Origin: Bilabrum cf. latius
Taxonomy: Eukaryota; Bigyra: Bicosoecida; Bigyra; Bicosoecida
DNA: 64,000 nucleotides
Direction: 5' to 3'
NCBI GenBank assembly: GCA_965178125.1
Contig: OZ237765.1
Span: 558,001-622,000 of the forward strand
The notes beneath the pieces were generated by a model. That model was not told where the DNA came from, made no database searches, and saw only the letters and a program-made list of their open reading frames with translations. Made by a program: the position numbers and the translations under genes. Each line of letters starts with the position of its first letter. Within the stretch, counting starts at the first letter, position 1. This document shows, piece after piece, positions 25,305 through 38,638 of the stretch.

Positions 25305-25494
25305 CTCTGCTCTGTTGTAAAAGGGGAATGGACTGCATGACCCGCTTGATTTTGATTTTGATTTCTATTATTGATATGCATCCTTTTATATTCATGTGGA
25401 GGTGCCATCTTGCATCTGTGGGATTTGGCACCCCACATGGGCCTCTTCCTAGCAATGGATGGACTGGCAATGCCAGGGGCTATTTCTGGGCCAA

Positions 25495-25834
25495 TGGGTG
25501 TCCCTGCGGCGGTTCGATGGGCGAACCACCAAGGGGGGGCCCAGTGTTGTTCCCTGACCAAGTGGTAGGCCGTCCCCAAAGTGGCGTGAATGGTCCGATC
25601 CACCTACCCAGCGGCCAGGGCAACACCAGCCAATACCACAGCGCCACGGAAGGAGGAGAGAAGTAGGAGAATGACGACGACGTGCGACTGATACCGAGAA
25701 CGAGGCGAGGCGAGCAGGAGACGAGAGCGAGGATGAACGGAGCACGGTCACGCGAGCCGGAGGGCAAGCGTGGCCGAGATGAGGGATGATTGCTACTAGT
25801 GACTGTGTCGGACGTAACCAGATAAGCGCCATCA
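25495..25834. repeat. 340-bp terminal direct repeat, left copy
   Basis: Begins TGGGTGTCCC and ends AGCGCCATCA. It is near-identical to 27581-27920 and is followed with no gap by the second 149-bp repeat. Confidence 0.85.
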
Positions 25835-25983
25835 TGTGCCATTGGTATACTACTAGTTCCGGGATAAGAGCTCCAAGACCAGTGATAGCGTGCCAATACT
25901 GGTATACGATCCGCGCACCACGAACGCGAAGAAGCGAGCATCACGAGTGGAATCCGAGAAGAAAGGAGAACAGAGGAAAATTT
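25835..25983. repeat. 149-bp direct repeat, copy 2
   Basis: Matches 23002-23150 along its whole length. It abuts the left 340-bp repeat, so it would be the first internal sequence of the candidate element. Confidence 0.85.
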
Positions 25984-26419
25984 CAAAAAAAATCGATTCT
26001 CATGCGAGACCTCCTCCCCCCATGAAGTCCTGGGGGGCAGGGGGGGGAGACGGGACGAGAGCGAGAGGCCAGCGTGACAGACGCGGTGGGACTTGGGCGC
26101 AGGACATGCGCGAGATACGACGGGCCATCTAGAGGAAACCGACGAGTCAGGCCACCTGACTGCTGCCTTTCGATAGGCTGATAATTGGGAGCAATAGCGA
26201 AGTTATCCGGACGTGGCCCAAGTCTGGGCCAGGCAGCAAGTAAGTAGCAGGTACCCGCGATGACGCAGCGAGCACGAGCGCAGCGGGGTCCAACAATGGG
26301 AACTAACCTCTCCCCTGCCCCCACTACCTATGTAACCAACCCCTTCCACATCTCGCAAAATAGCGAGGCAGATTGTGCATTATCAGCTGACCAGGATCAG
26401 ACGGGGACGAGGGCCGAGA

Positions 26420-26915
26420 CGTTGCGGACGGCAACGGAGCAGGGCCAGTAGGACCGTGCAGGAATGGATATCCAGGATTGCACGGACCCGCCGGTGAGGC
26501 AGGGAGCCTCCACCCTTCGTCATCAGCCAGGGTGTGACTACGTAGTCACCCCTGGTGCTTGTACTTCACTGTTCAGCACGGGTTTGCAAGCGGATGGCGT
26601 AGGGGGCCAGGGACTAGGCTTGAGTCCCCGTGGGACCATGATGTGGGAACCAAAACATCATTCAAGAACAGGTTCCGGTGACCCGGGTCTGACTCCGTTA
26701 GGAGAAGCTGTCGTCGAGTCGTTGCGGAGGGCAACGGAACAGGGCCAGTAGGACCGTGCAGGAATGGCCATCCAGGATCGCACGGAGCTGCTGGTGAGGC
26801 AGGGAGCCTCCATCCTTCGTCATCAGCCAGGGTGTGACTCCGTGGTCACCCCTGGTGCTTGTACTTCACTGTTCAGCACGGGTTTGCAAGCGGATGGCGT
26901 AGGGGGCCAGGGACT
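26420..26915. repeat. Pair of about 196-bp repeats spaced exactly 300 bp
   Basis: 26420-26615 and 26720-26915 share most bases, including GGCCAGTAGGACCGTGCAGG and GCGTAGGGGGCCAGGGACT. The first copy has a perfect 14-bp palindrome TGACTACGTAGTCA (near 26534-26547); the second has TGACTCCGTGGTCA. No coding role is apparent. Confidence 0.8.
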
Positions 26916-27580
26916 GGCTGAGTCATGTGAGCGTGGGATACGGATAGGGGTCGGGGACCTGAAGTCCGAACTTCAGGCGACCGGCGACACACCAAGCGTG
27001 CGTCACCCTATTCGCCCGGTAGCGGCACAGCGTGGAACTGCAATGTGGCAAGTGAGGACCTGTTGATCTTGACCACGGGACTGGAAGCATAGGTGTGGTC
27101 CGTGCCGCAAAATCCCCCATAGTGGAGCACCTTGTGGAAGGAAGTAGGAAAGCGCTGGCGGCAGGCACAGGGCACTCTCGTCCGTTGGATGGCTCCGTAG
27201 CCGAAGGGGGACGAGGTGGACCTGCACAGCCGAGAGGAGAGCCTGGATCTCGGACCGACCTTGGGACAGTCGCACCGGCGACACCCACCGAGAGAGCGGG
27301 GCGTTCCAGCACAGCGAATCGCTCGGGCGAGGACGCCCGTTTGCTGCAAGAGACACCGAAAGGCGTGGACGGCAGCCGGACCTCGGATCCTCACGAAGGG
27401 TAAGGCAAGGGTTGCCTGAATAGGAGCGAGCCGGATTGCGACTGTGATGGGCAGTGGACGAGCATACAGGACCGCCCCGGGCGTGGTGGGCTGTGCGGGA
27501 TGTGCGAGTCGACATGCCTATCTCGATCGAGAAAACTTCTTTTCTTTTTGCGTGGATGCCCCTCCTAGGCGGAGGCGGCG

Positions 27581-27920
27581 TGGGTGTCCCTGCGGCGGTT
27601 CGATGGGCGAACCACCAAGGGGGGGCCCAGTGTTGTTCCCTGACCAAGTGGTAGGCCGTCCCCAAAGTGGCGTGAATGGTCCGATCCACCTACGTAGCGG
27701 CCAGGGCAACACCAGCCAATACCACAGCGCCACGGAAGGAGGAGAGAAGTAGGAGAATGACGACGACGTGCGACTGATACCGAGAACGAGGCGAGGCGAG
27801 CAGGAGACGAGAGCGAGGATGAACGGAGCACGGTCACGCGAGCCGGAGGGCAAGCGTGGCCGAGATGAGGGATGATTGCTACTAGTGACTGTGTCGGACG
27901 TAACCAGATAAGCGCCATCA
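27581..27920. repeat. 340-bp terminal direct repeat, right copy
   Basis: Second copy of the 25495-25834 repeat, with the same TG start and CA end. It is followed by AT-richer sequence leading to the TmcB-like gene. Confidence 0.85.
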
Positions 27921-28166
27921 CTTATTTTGGTCTAGTAAATCCCACTTCAAAGAACGTTCTTTTGGCTTCGTTTTTTTGCGTGTCCCCGATGCGACCAAGG
28001 CCGGGTCGCAAGGTCCATAGCCTTAGTTCGGGCAGCGAGAACCTGAGTACAAGGCTTGAGCGTCTAGATCGATTTCATAAACGACTTTGATTCGTTTGCA
28101 GCGACTGGTTCCTTCCGAAATTAAGCCGAGGAGCGGTAAATCGGAACTATGAGATCGGCGTCAGCG

Positions 28167-31100
28167 ATGTACTAGCACCAGTCATGGCCGGAACGAGTGT
28201 ATTCCGGCTTGCAACAGGGCCTGTTTGGACTTGGATTCACGTTTAGCAAAGACGTGACGGACGAAAGCAGGTGGCTATTCGTTCTTAGCGCAGTGGTGTC
28301 AGAGGCGCAAACTTTGTCGTTCGTCCTCAACGACTCCGACAAGCTGCCCTGGAAAGATTCCAGAGTGTTCTCTCCAATCGTATCGAGTATGAGTTTTCTA
28401 GCAGAGCCGTTAGATCCTGACGGAAATGCTACCGGCTTCCTTGTTCTGCTGGTGATGGCTGCGACGTACGTGAGCTGCTTTTTAGCGCTCGCTGTGTGGG
28501 CTGCTCGCAACTTTGTCCTGGAGCTGCCGCAAGCGCCGTTCCTAATAAGGCTTTTAGGATACATAGCCACAGCTTCGACAGGGGTGCTGTTTCTTCCCGT
28601 GGCTGGAATTCTCCTTCGAGGCTCAAGTTGTTCAGAAGACGCCGACGGCCGCTGGCTCGGCACGTCCCTGCTTTGTGGCGAGCCGGCACACTGGCTCCTA
28701 TCCACGATATTATCTGTGCTGGCGCTTGGTTTCAGCGCACTTTCGCTCTTCATTGCCGCGATTTTCGTGGACAGAAGGCCTGATTCGCAGTCCTGGAAGA
28801 GTATGCAGACGGGGCGGGCAACTGTGCTTCGACTGCTGTTCAAGCTCGGGCTCGTGTTCTCGCACTCTATTCTTCGAAATGTGCTGATGGGGACGACTGG
28901 TTTCACCCTGGTACTTGTGCTTCTAGGCATATCAAAGTTCTACCTGTACCTGATCGGGGCGCCGTTCACGCACCGTGACATCAACGCCATGTACGCCGCA
29001 TCGGGCGGTGCATTCACTGCAGCGGCAATCTGCCTCCTCGTGGCACAGCTGGCTGGGCCTGACGTGGCAGGCATGGGGGTGCTGTATGGCATCCCAGTCA
29101 CGGTCATCGCAACTTTTAGCCTGACTCGCCGCCGGCTCAACGCCGTGGGCCAGCAGCCCCTCGCGCGCTGCACGTCCGTGAGCGACATGCACGTGTGGGG
29201 CAGGCGGCGGCTGCAGCGGCGGGCCATCCTTAAGCAGATGCTGGAACGAGCCGACATGGACGGTGACCTGCGCAGCACGCCTGTAGAAGCCGCACAACTG
29301 GCGAGTGGGGGCAGCGGCAGCAGCCGCAGCAGCACCCGCAAACGGTCCGGAGACGGTCTCCTGGCGCAGCTAGGGGTGGAGCAGACCATGGCCAATCGAG
29401 CATCAGATCCCGACTACAAGGGTGCTCTTCGTGACGCCGACACGGAGGACGGGCAGAGCGTGGCCAGCGCGGACGCATCTGAAAAGGGCAGCCACCTGGG
29501 GCACAGGTCCATTCGTCACAGGGAGCACGGTGTTAACATGCCTGTCCGGCTGGGCAGCGCCGACTACCGCGGCGTCCACCTGCAGAACGCCGAGCACCTA
29601 TCCGCGGAGCAACTCAAGGCCGAGATACAGCTTTTGGAGGACGAGGCGCGCAGAGCATACGAGGGCGCGGCGGAGACGTTCTCCACCAACGAGCAGGCCT
29701 TCATCGGGCTATCCATCTTCGAGCGAACCACCAGCCGATATCGGTACAGGGAGTGCATTGCACTGTCGCAGGCGCTCAAGTGCTCCCCCGCTCTCGACTC
29801 GAGGTACTACATCGCCCAGCGAGTGAGGGACATGCGGGAGTCGGATGGGTTCGGCCTGAGTTCCGTAGACCGGGTGCTGTTCGACTCTGCCCTCCGCGAG
29901 ACTGCCCAGCTGCGAGTCGTGGCGTACCAGCTGCTGGTTCGCCTATTCACCCAGCTGACCATGGACAGCCCCGACTTGGCCCACCTGATGGACACGAGTG
30001 TGGCACTTCACAACACAGCGGAACGAGCCGACGAGGCCTACCGCCGGCTCTTCAGCTTCCATAGCGAGAATGCAGGCCTGCTGCGGCAGTACGCCAGTTA
30101 CCTGTCTGACTTTAGGGCGGACCAGCCAAGGGTCAACGAGCTTCTGAGCCAGGCCCAGAGAGTGCAGGAGCAGGCTCGCAAGCAGAAGCATACGAGAATG
30201 AAGACGGTGCGTTTCGGGGCGATGCAGTCAGAGAAAGCTAGCTTCGACGAATCTGCCGCCATCATTACGATCTCTGCAGCTCCAGCTCGACTGGGAGAGA
30301 TCCTGTACGTCTCGCGCTCTGCCTGCCGTCTGTTCGACTTTGTTCCGCACCAGATTGTCGGGCAGAACATCAGCGTCATCGTGCCCAGCCCCATCGATGC
30401 TGTGCACGACAAGCTCTTGCAGGCTTTCTCTAAGAGGAACAGAGAGAGCCGAGTTGTAGGGCAGGCGAGACTCTTGTTCGCTCGAAGAAATGGAGGAGCA
30501 GTCATACCGATATGGCTGGCTGTGAACGAGGCACCCCCGGATCAGGTCACGGCCGAGCCTCGCTTCACCGCGGAAATATCCGAGATCGCAACAGAACAGA
30601 ACTTTGTGCTTTTCGGTGGATCGCAGCAGAACTTCCAGATCTATTCCGCATCGGCTGGCTCCCTTCGTCTAATGGGCATGGACGCCCAAGACATCGAAAA
30701 CGACCAGGTGAGCATGTCACAGTTCTTCCCATCCGTGGAATCGACGTATCAGGAGCGGCTCCGGCTGAGCACGCCGCACATCAAGGCTATCGCATCCACG
30801 CCGGGCGTGACTGACCTGTTCCACTGCCTCGGCAGGGCCGAAATACTGCGGAGGCACGCGGCCAAGCGAAACAGGGGTCCAAGAGTGCGCATGCAAACCC
30901 CTGGTGCTGCGAGCGACGTCTCAATGGCATCGATCGCCGGAGATCCTTCAGCCGTGCCTGCGTCCCCCCACCCGTCCGGCCGCAGAAGCTCAATTCCGTC
31001 CGAATTTGCCAGCGCTGAGCATTTTGTGCAGGGGAGTGGGAAGTCTGCCATGATCAAAGAGGCAACAAGAGGCCCTTGTGCCAACCAGATCTTGATCCGA

Positions 31101-34100
31101 TCCATGCAGCACCTGCGCAAGCCAGGCCTGATCCCCGTCAAGTCGAGGAGCAGGCAGCGGATCATCGTCGGGCAGGTGCAGGTGGCCCGCATCCCGATGC
31201 TAGGTACGCTGCATGTCCTGGCTTGGCACCCTGTGCGCAGGCCGCAGTTGCTGGAGGCTCCCTCGGGCACTGGACTGGACATGAAGCGGCTGATCGCAGG
31301 CAGCTCTCATGACATGATCGACCAGCACGCACGCCACGGCCGTTCAATGAGGAGGAAGTCAAGTCGGAAGTCATCCACGACAAGCAAGGGCAGTGGCAAG
31401 GCCGGTAGAAAGAGGTCAAGCCAATCAAGAGCCGTCTAGCAGGACCAGCGGGGGAGTGCTGCTGCCCAGTCTCCCTCCAGCGATACGTCACATGAAGAAG
31501 AAGATCGCAAGCTGCCGCCAAAACGCGTCGGCCACTCGAAGCGTGAATCCCAAGCTATGGCATTGGAGCAAGCTGACTCGGCGTCAATTGGGGGCGGATC
31601 GCCAGCACGGACCCAGCACGGCGAGCACTCCCGGGACAGAGCCTCACTTCCTGGCGCAGTAGACGATGTCCATGCACGCGATGCCGCAGGTGGGGCTGAT
31701 ACAAATCCATAGCTGTCCCGCCAGCCCTAGAAGGAAGCGGCCAGGCCAAGCGGGCGATCCGGTGAGGCTGCTGCCGATACGCTGACCAATATCATGCATC
31801 TGTCCGGGACAGGCAATGCTACGGAGGCTGTAGAAGGCAGTGGTGAAAGCAGCGACTCTGATGCTGCCGGTGATATGCCAGCGGTTGGGCTGTCGAGCCA
31901 TGCCAGCGGAGGCACCTACAGAGACAGCCGCAGGCATCAGGGCTCTCACGACCCGTACGCAGACCACGACGAGCTAGATGATATGGAGGGCCCCGGCCTC
32001 CGGTCCCAGTCGGAGCGGGCAGCAGCCGCTTCGCGCAGAGTCAGCAGGGCTGGCAAGCGCGGCTGGAGGCGGAGGGATATGCGAGACTCCGAACCCGAGC
32101 CTGGCGTTGAAGTGCTGGTTGACACAGCGGGTGGAGACACGACGGGGCGTGGAATATTCGAGACTGTCATGGGTTCCTATGGAAGGCTGGTGGAGTGGTA
32201 GTCGAGCGGGAACGGGTCGCAGCCGCCGCACCTTCCCAGTGCAGAGGAAGCAAAGCAAGGCAACGAACAGCGAGAGCAACAACAGAAGAATCGCAACGAA
32301 GGCCTTGGCACGCAGCAAAGGGTGGCAAATGGCAGTGGCATGAACCCAGCAGACAGGACAGCCAATGGGTCAGCCGAAAGGTCGAGCGCAGCACAGGAGG
32401 CTGTCGCCAATCATGAGCCTACTCATAGAGTCCAACAGAGTGACCAATCATCAGCACTTGGGTCAAGAGCTCAACCGCTGCCCGGCACGAGCTCAACTGC
32501 GCTCACTGGGTCCAGTGCGGCCATTGGCAGCCAGTCAGGAAGCACTTCATGGAAGAAGCAGCGAGCGAAGACGGATGATGGCAACTCGGAGAGCAGCGCC
32601 GCGGCCATAAGCGTCAGAAAGGCCCTTGGCACTGCGATCACCATGTCGCAAGGAGCGACAGAGAACCAGATTGTGCTGGCGAATCGATTCCTTATTGCGC
32701 AGGCCCTTTTCGTGGTGTTGCTTGGGGTGGTTGTGACGGTGTAGACGCGCAGCTTCGTTGGAGTGCTGGAAGGGATGTCCAACACCGTTTGGCTCGCGGG
32801 CCGCCGTCAGCTGGCCTTTCTCAGCGCCGAGAACAAGCTTGTGTGGACGGCCAACAGGAATGACATCGACCTTGTGTCGCCATACGAGGTGGTGATTGAC
32901 GGAGAGGTCGCGTACCCTGAGTACCGCCAGCAGACCACTAACCGGGTGCGAGAACTTGCCAACTACAACCTCTCTCTGGTAACACGGCGGTCCATCCATG
33001 ACATCGAGGAGATAAGGCTTCTGATGCTGCAGGACGCGGATGAAATCACCGATGCGCACGGACGGTTGTTTGCCGCAATCAAAGATGCAGGGATTGATGA
33101 CACGTTTGAAACGCGTCAAAAGCTTCCGTTGCGCCTGCCAGGCATTTCTGGAGGTGGTAATCAGCTCAAATCTGCGTCCGAGCAGCTCGCTGACCTCGTG
33201 GCGGCCATTCGAAGAGTGGCTAGCGGGATCGCGACTTCCATTTCGCGCCTCCAAAGGGACGTCTAGTTCCTTCTGGAGAACACGGAAGAGTTCGACCTCA
33301 TTATGTCGTATGCCATGCGAAGGCACAAGGTGCGACTGGAGACGAGCATCGAGAACCAAGGCTTCCTTGTCTTGCTGTTTGGCGGCATCGTCGCCAGCGT
33401 GATGCTGATCATAGGCGGGTCGTCGTTCGTGATCTTGCTCCGTCAGCTGGGGGAGAAGACGGAAAACGTCCTCAGGATATTCATGCTGGTGTCCTAGAAT
33501 CACTCCAAGCGTTTGACGCAGTACTCGTAGAAGAGCCTAGAAAATGTGCTGAGCGAGACGCAGTCCTTGCTCGAGCCAGAAGGGAAGGGCCCGTAGGACC
33601 TGCTGGAAGACGCGACCTGGGACAGTGAAAGCGACGGTCAGGAGTCAGACTCGAACTCAATCACAGGTAGTACGGGGCACTACAACACCAGCAACACGTA
33701 CCCACGGCAAAGCCAAGCACAGCAGCACGCCGAGGCTGCTCATCTGCAGATGTAGCAGCAGCATCAGCCGCTTGGGCTGAACCAGGAAGACTTCCGGGCA
33801 GTGCTACGGTCATCGTACGGGTCCTACTCGGGCTCGACCGCGTGGACCGGCAGCACCATCCGCGAGTCAGGCATTCTGCGGAGCACTCACCGTCCTCACG
33901 GCAGTCAGAGCCACCGGTCTGTAAGCAGGACCAAGTCTCAGGCACGCAAGTACTCCAACTCGTCCACCTTCGTGTGCCGGTCAATTGCCTGCCTGCTCCT
34001 CCCAGTCTTCATGATTCCAGTGTTTGCAGTGGCGCTACTGCTCATCCAGCAGGACCTCAGCCGGGACATTGGGGAGCTGACTAAGAGGATCGTCATCGCG

Positions 34101-35351
34101 CAGTCTCTGCAAGCTCGGCTGCAGCTCCTCTCGACGAGGACGCAGATCTTGGCCAACGACTTGTACCAGATCTACTATGATCCGGCAGCTAACACTACCG
34201 CGCTTGAGTCTAGCATTCGATACCAAACCATTCGAATCAATGAGGGCACTCGGATCATCGAGTAGGTGAGCTCGATGCTGGCTACGGGAGCAGAGGCCAG
34301 CGCTGATATGCTGATCTTCGCAGACGGCGAGAGGGGCGACACTCTGTACGAGACACCGCTCAGGCATACGTATGTCGACGGCATTCCTGACGATGGTGCC
34401 AGCGCAACAGAGCAGGCTGTGTACAACGTGCTGAATCGCGACGGGTGCTCCCCAGCTCAGTTCAACTCTGTGGATCTGTTGCAGATCATGCGGCTTGGGA
34501 AACAACAGGCACTTTCGCTTCCAACGATGTAGGGTACCATGGCACAAACCGTGATTGAGGACTGTAGAGCCCTGCAAGACGGCATCATCGCTGAAGGTCT
34601 CGTGTCAGCCGTGGCTTCGTGGGCATTCGAGGCGCGAGACTTTGCTGCCCGCGTGTATAGCAACATCACGGGCGGCGGGTAGGTGCAGGACGTGCTGGGT
34701 GAGACAGACCTCAACACACCTCGGTTTCTCCGCAGACGGGATGGCGTTGAAGATGGCTCTGGTGCTTCGCACGGAAAGGATGCCTTATCAGGTGCTATCA
34801 AGTCTGCGCGTATCTCCTTCATGACTGATGATGCACCGCAACCCAAGACGTTGAACGCGGGTTGGCGTATCAGGGATAGCAGACGCTTGAGACGCCTGCA
34901 AATTGGCGTGGGGATCGGTGCAGACAAGATTGTCGGGCTGAACCGCTCTCTGTCCAGCCTGTCCCTGCCCGAAGCGGCCTTGTACGAGGCCGACAAGCTC
35001 AGAGACATGATGTCACCCTACATGCAGCACTCCCTTGACGTCACCATCGCCCGGTTCTACCTCAGCATGATGGCCAGGCTGCACGACACGGGGCGCAACA
35101 TCGAGATCGCGACGTGGGTCTTCGTGGGTTTCTTCGTGGTCACCACGCTCGTGTACATGTCTTAGCTCAGGCTGCTCGAGCTCCCCTTGCAGTCGGCTCG
35201 CAGGATGCTGGTGCTGCTGCCGCAGCCGTTGCTCTTGAACCACGAGCCTCTCTAGGCGGCCATCAAGGATGCAACGAGGAAGCTCCAAAGCGGCATCACC
35301 GGGGATGTACAACCTCGCGCGGTGGCATACAGGAGCCAGATGGAGGTCTGA
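28167..35351 (+). CDS. TmcB-like multispanning membrane protein with PAS domain
   Basis: One exon of about 2,394 residues, ATG at 28167, TGA at 35349-35351. The third codon is TAG, and about 15 more follow (including 31437, 32199, 32742, 33264, 33495, 33753, 34263, 34530, 34680, 35163, 35253). The first 350 residues hold roughly seven hydrophobic segments. The central region has the helical TmcB-type repeat (FSFHSENAGLLRQYASYLSD), then a PAS domain at about residues 693-790 (SAAIITISAAP, PHQIVGQNISVIVPSPI). After a long Ser/Gln-rich linker, four single membrane spans near residues 1506, 1738, 1941 and 2318 separate extracellular loops. Tmc (tiny macrocysts)-type proteins occur in Dictyostelium, ciliates and algae and are poorly understood. 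A sensory or signalling role is inferred from the PAS domain and topology. The Gln/His-rich stretch at 33700-33780 has TAG among CAG codons. Confidence 0.75.
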
Positions 35352-35359
35352 CTGAAGCA

Positions 35360-38300
35360 ATGTAGGCTGGTCTGCCAGTGGTACTGGTAGCTCAGAGCCT
35401 TATCCATGGATTGGATCTTGTTGAAGAAGACAGCAGACTGTGCCCGTCTGACAGCAGAGCGAGGGGGACACAGGGAACAGGGGATGATCCAGGCGAAGAA
35501 ACAAACGATTCGGGGGCTATAGCGGCTGCCATGCTTGCCGGTGGGGCGGAGGCGGCGGAGGCGGCGGAGGCACGGCGACGGGAGCTGGAGGGGCACCAAT
35601 TTCATCTCGTAGAGGCTGATGAAGATGCTGTCTCGATCGCGAGCGAGGTGCTGGACTCTGCCCTGGCCACTGCCCTCGCGCTCGATGAATCGGTAGCAAG
35701 GCAGTGCCGGGCACAGCCGCTCTTTGGCCGAGCACCGGCTCAGGCCATCGGGCTTGGCAGCCCTGAAGATGAAGGTAGCTAGGCGGAACGCGGTGCTGTC
35801 GGGTCCATTGCGCTGGCATCTGACAAGCGCGGGTGGTGCAACGCGCAGCGGAAGCGCGAAATCGGCGGCGGCGATGCAGATGAGGAGGACCAAGATGGGC
35901 ACGGTAATGCAGAAAAGCGGGTGGCGAGGCTGGGACAGCTAGACAGCAAGTAGCTTTCGCCTTTGCTCGGCCAGATCGAAGAGGGGGAGCACTGCCCTGC
36001 TGTGTTCTCCAGCCTCCTCGTGGCGCCCGTGGCTCGGCATGATAGCAAGCCCGGTGATTTCCTCCTGTGCATTCGTCGCGTGGAGCAACAGGCCGCGGCA
36101 GCAGATGCATCTAGCGGTGGCAGTCAGGCTGGCGCTGGGGAGTCCACTGCCACTCACAGGTGGGTAGCGACAATCCGCGAGATACCGGAGCTCCTGGTCG
36201 CTGTGCAGGTGGAGCCCAAGGTTCCGGTGGCCTCGCCGGATAATCGTAACCTGGCAGCCACCCTGCAGCTGTTCCTGTCGCACCAGCTGTCCCTGTACCT
36301 GCGGTAGCAAGGGGGAGCAGCCACGCCGGAGGATGTGCAGAAAGCCTTCTTGAGGACCTCAGCGCACGTGAGCCTGAGGGATTGTCTCGAGCTGGTGTCG
36401 TACTACCAGGACCACGCCAGGCGGTGGGTATCCAAGGCAGCATCTGACGATACGAGCTTGCGGACTCTCAGGAGAACACTCACCCCGGAGCAGGTGTGCC
36501 AGCTGTACGGCATGTTTGTCGTCCTGCAGGCACTCCGAGGCGCGGGGGTGGTTCAGTCGGCGATGTTCTCCGCGGCCCAGACGAGCGTTAACCGCCTGAC
36601 CAAGGCGATCGAATCGGTGCTCGACCGCCTGGACCCCAGCCGGGTGGCTCAGCGGCGGCACGGTGTAGTCGGTGTCGTGGCCCAAGCAGCCAAGGAGAGA
36701 GATGACCCCGAGATGATGGCGGCAGCAGAGATGCAGGCGGCGGGGGGAGACCAACTCGATGCCGAGGACCCGCTGGAGGCAGGCCTGCGTGATGCAGAGC
36801 TGCGATCTAGAGGGATGCAGCTGCAAGCCTCGGGGGGCCAGAAGCAGCTGCCTCTGCCTGTCAGGGTGTAGCGTCGGCAAGCACCGCTGGTTGACCTGCC
36901 GCCCGATGAGGCAAAGCTGGTTGTGGCTCGCATGCAGCAGGCGAGTCCAAGGGGTAGAGCCGTGCTCCGGGCAAGGCTCCGCGAGTTGAAGCGAACTCGC
37001 AAGGCGTGCATTGCTGTGCTGCGGCTGCTGCAGACCACCCCGTGGGCTCTGACGGAATCGTTCGTATCGGCCCAGCAGAAGTCAGGAGGCGGTGTTCTCT
37101 CACTCAAAGGACCTGATGACTCGCTGGCTGGGGATCCGTCCGGCTGCAAGCTCGGATTCAGCTTTATCAAAGAGCCGAGCATGAATAAGAGGACCGGGCA
37201 GAAGCGAGCAACCGTGAAGAGAGAGGGAACGGATCGAGACATCCGGAGGCTCCGCATGTCGCAGCTCAGAGGGATCCTGCTAGGATACGGCATGAGCCAG
37301 CCGGATGTCGCCAAGCTCAAGCGCTGGGACCTCGTGCGGGCAGTCAAGTAGTCTACATGCAAGCCAATCTTGCGAGTTGCAGGGCCTTGCCAGGGCGAGG
37401 CCTGGCGTACGACGATATCAAGTTCATTAGCGAGGAGCAGTGGTCACGTCTGGACAAGGACAAGATCAAGCAGAAGCAGGCCAGAGCCATCTATAAGGCG
37501 CAGCTCCGGGCCCTCCGCGACGCTGATCCTGTGAGCAGCGAATCAGATACCGAAGAATCGATCGATACGGATGAAGACGATGCAGGTAGCGCGACGGCTG
37601 GCAGCACAGAGGGCCGGTCCGGAGCAGCCGCGGCGCCGACAAAGAGCAGTGGAAAACAAGGCGACGACAAGGACCACGCTGCCATGCTTGCCGACTTCAA
37701 TTTGGACAGTGACGGAGCCGAGGATGGGAGCGAGGGCGATCAAAAATCGGCCACTGCCTCATCTGTGGGAGGCGGTGGTCGATGGAAGAGCCAGGGTGCG
37801 CAGGGTAGAGGGCAAGGAGGACCCAGTGGGGTGGATGACTGGGAGCACAAGGCGTTCGGTACAGTGGTCATGGAGGCGAATGACGAGCATGACGAGGCAC
37901 AGGAGCTGGCTGCGTATCGTGAGCAGCTAAGAGGGGGAGGAGGTAGGCCTAGTGGAGCTGCCATGGCCCAGCGGCCAATGGAGGGTGGTGCGGGGGCCCA
38001 AGGGGTGTCAGACGGCACCGCAAAGAGGGCAGCAGAGTGGCCCCCGTATTCGTCGCGGCCCACGCACCGGGGAGGCACCTTTGAGGTACGCGCCTACCGC
38101 TCTCGCATGGTGTACAAGGAGCTCCCGGAGGAGTACTTTGTGGAGGAGGTGATCAAGTGGTTGATCGGTACGAGGCAAGGGGTCATCGTGGTGGGCATGG
38201 CTGGTGCCTTCGTCTGCATCGTGGTGCTCGGGTGCCTCTTTGACCAATGTGCCCCGAGTTCCCTCAAGCACTGCCTCACCGGGGGCGGCAAGCAGCAGAA

Positions 38301-38638
38301 GGAAGACATGGGGCGGAAGATGAGGCAGCAGCGGGTCGTAGCCGATGTATAGGTCCTGCTCTCGCAGCCCTCCATACGAAGGCTCGCCTCAGGGAGCTCG
38401 ATCGGGAGCAAGCGAGGCTCCGCCAGGTCGCAGGGCTCGATTGAGGAAGTTGGAGCCGACAGCATACACGGGGAAAAGGCCGCTGCAGCTGCGGCCGCTG
38501 GCATTCACATCCGCCTCGGGTCCGGCGGTGCTGCTCCTGCTAGCGAGGCACTTGCTTCCAGCGGCGGGGTCCAAGTGCACCTGGGGGGCAGGCCAGGCCA
38601 GCGCGGTGACCACGCCTCGAGTCGCGGAAGCAACCGAG

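Larger units (their letters stand above)
25495..27920. mobile_element. Candidate non-autonomous LTR-type element
   Basis: Two 340-bp direct repeats, 25495-25834 and 27581-27920, begin TG and end CA and differ at only about three visible positions (CCCAGC versus CGTAGC). They flank 1.75 kb with no recognisable gag, protease or polymerase. The internal part starts immediately with a 149-bp sequence also found at 23002-23150, and contains a pair of about 196-bp repeats. TG...CA ends, near-identical termini and a non-coding interior suit a TRIM/LARD-like retroelement. Against this, the flanking 5-mers (GCCAA and CTTAT) are not a target-site duplication, and no clear primer-binding site or polypurine tract was seen. 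A simple segmental duplication is the main alternative. Confidence 0.35.

Noticed and set aside
23459-25320. 41-residue repeat proteins encoded by the minisatellite on either strand
   Set aside because: Open frames on both strands follow from a stop-free 123-bp unit. One-base T insertions break frame in three units, and neither translation resembles a known protein.
27003-27689. 228-residue minus-strand ORF in the repeat region
   Set aside because: It overlaps the 340-bp repeat, has no recognisable domain and shows no coding-like composition. It is probably a chance open frame in GC-rich DNA.
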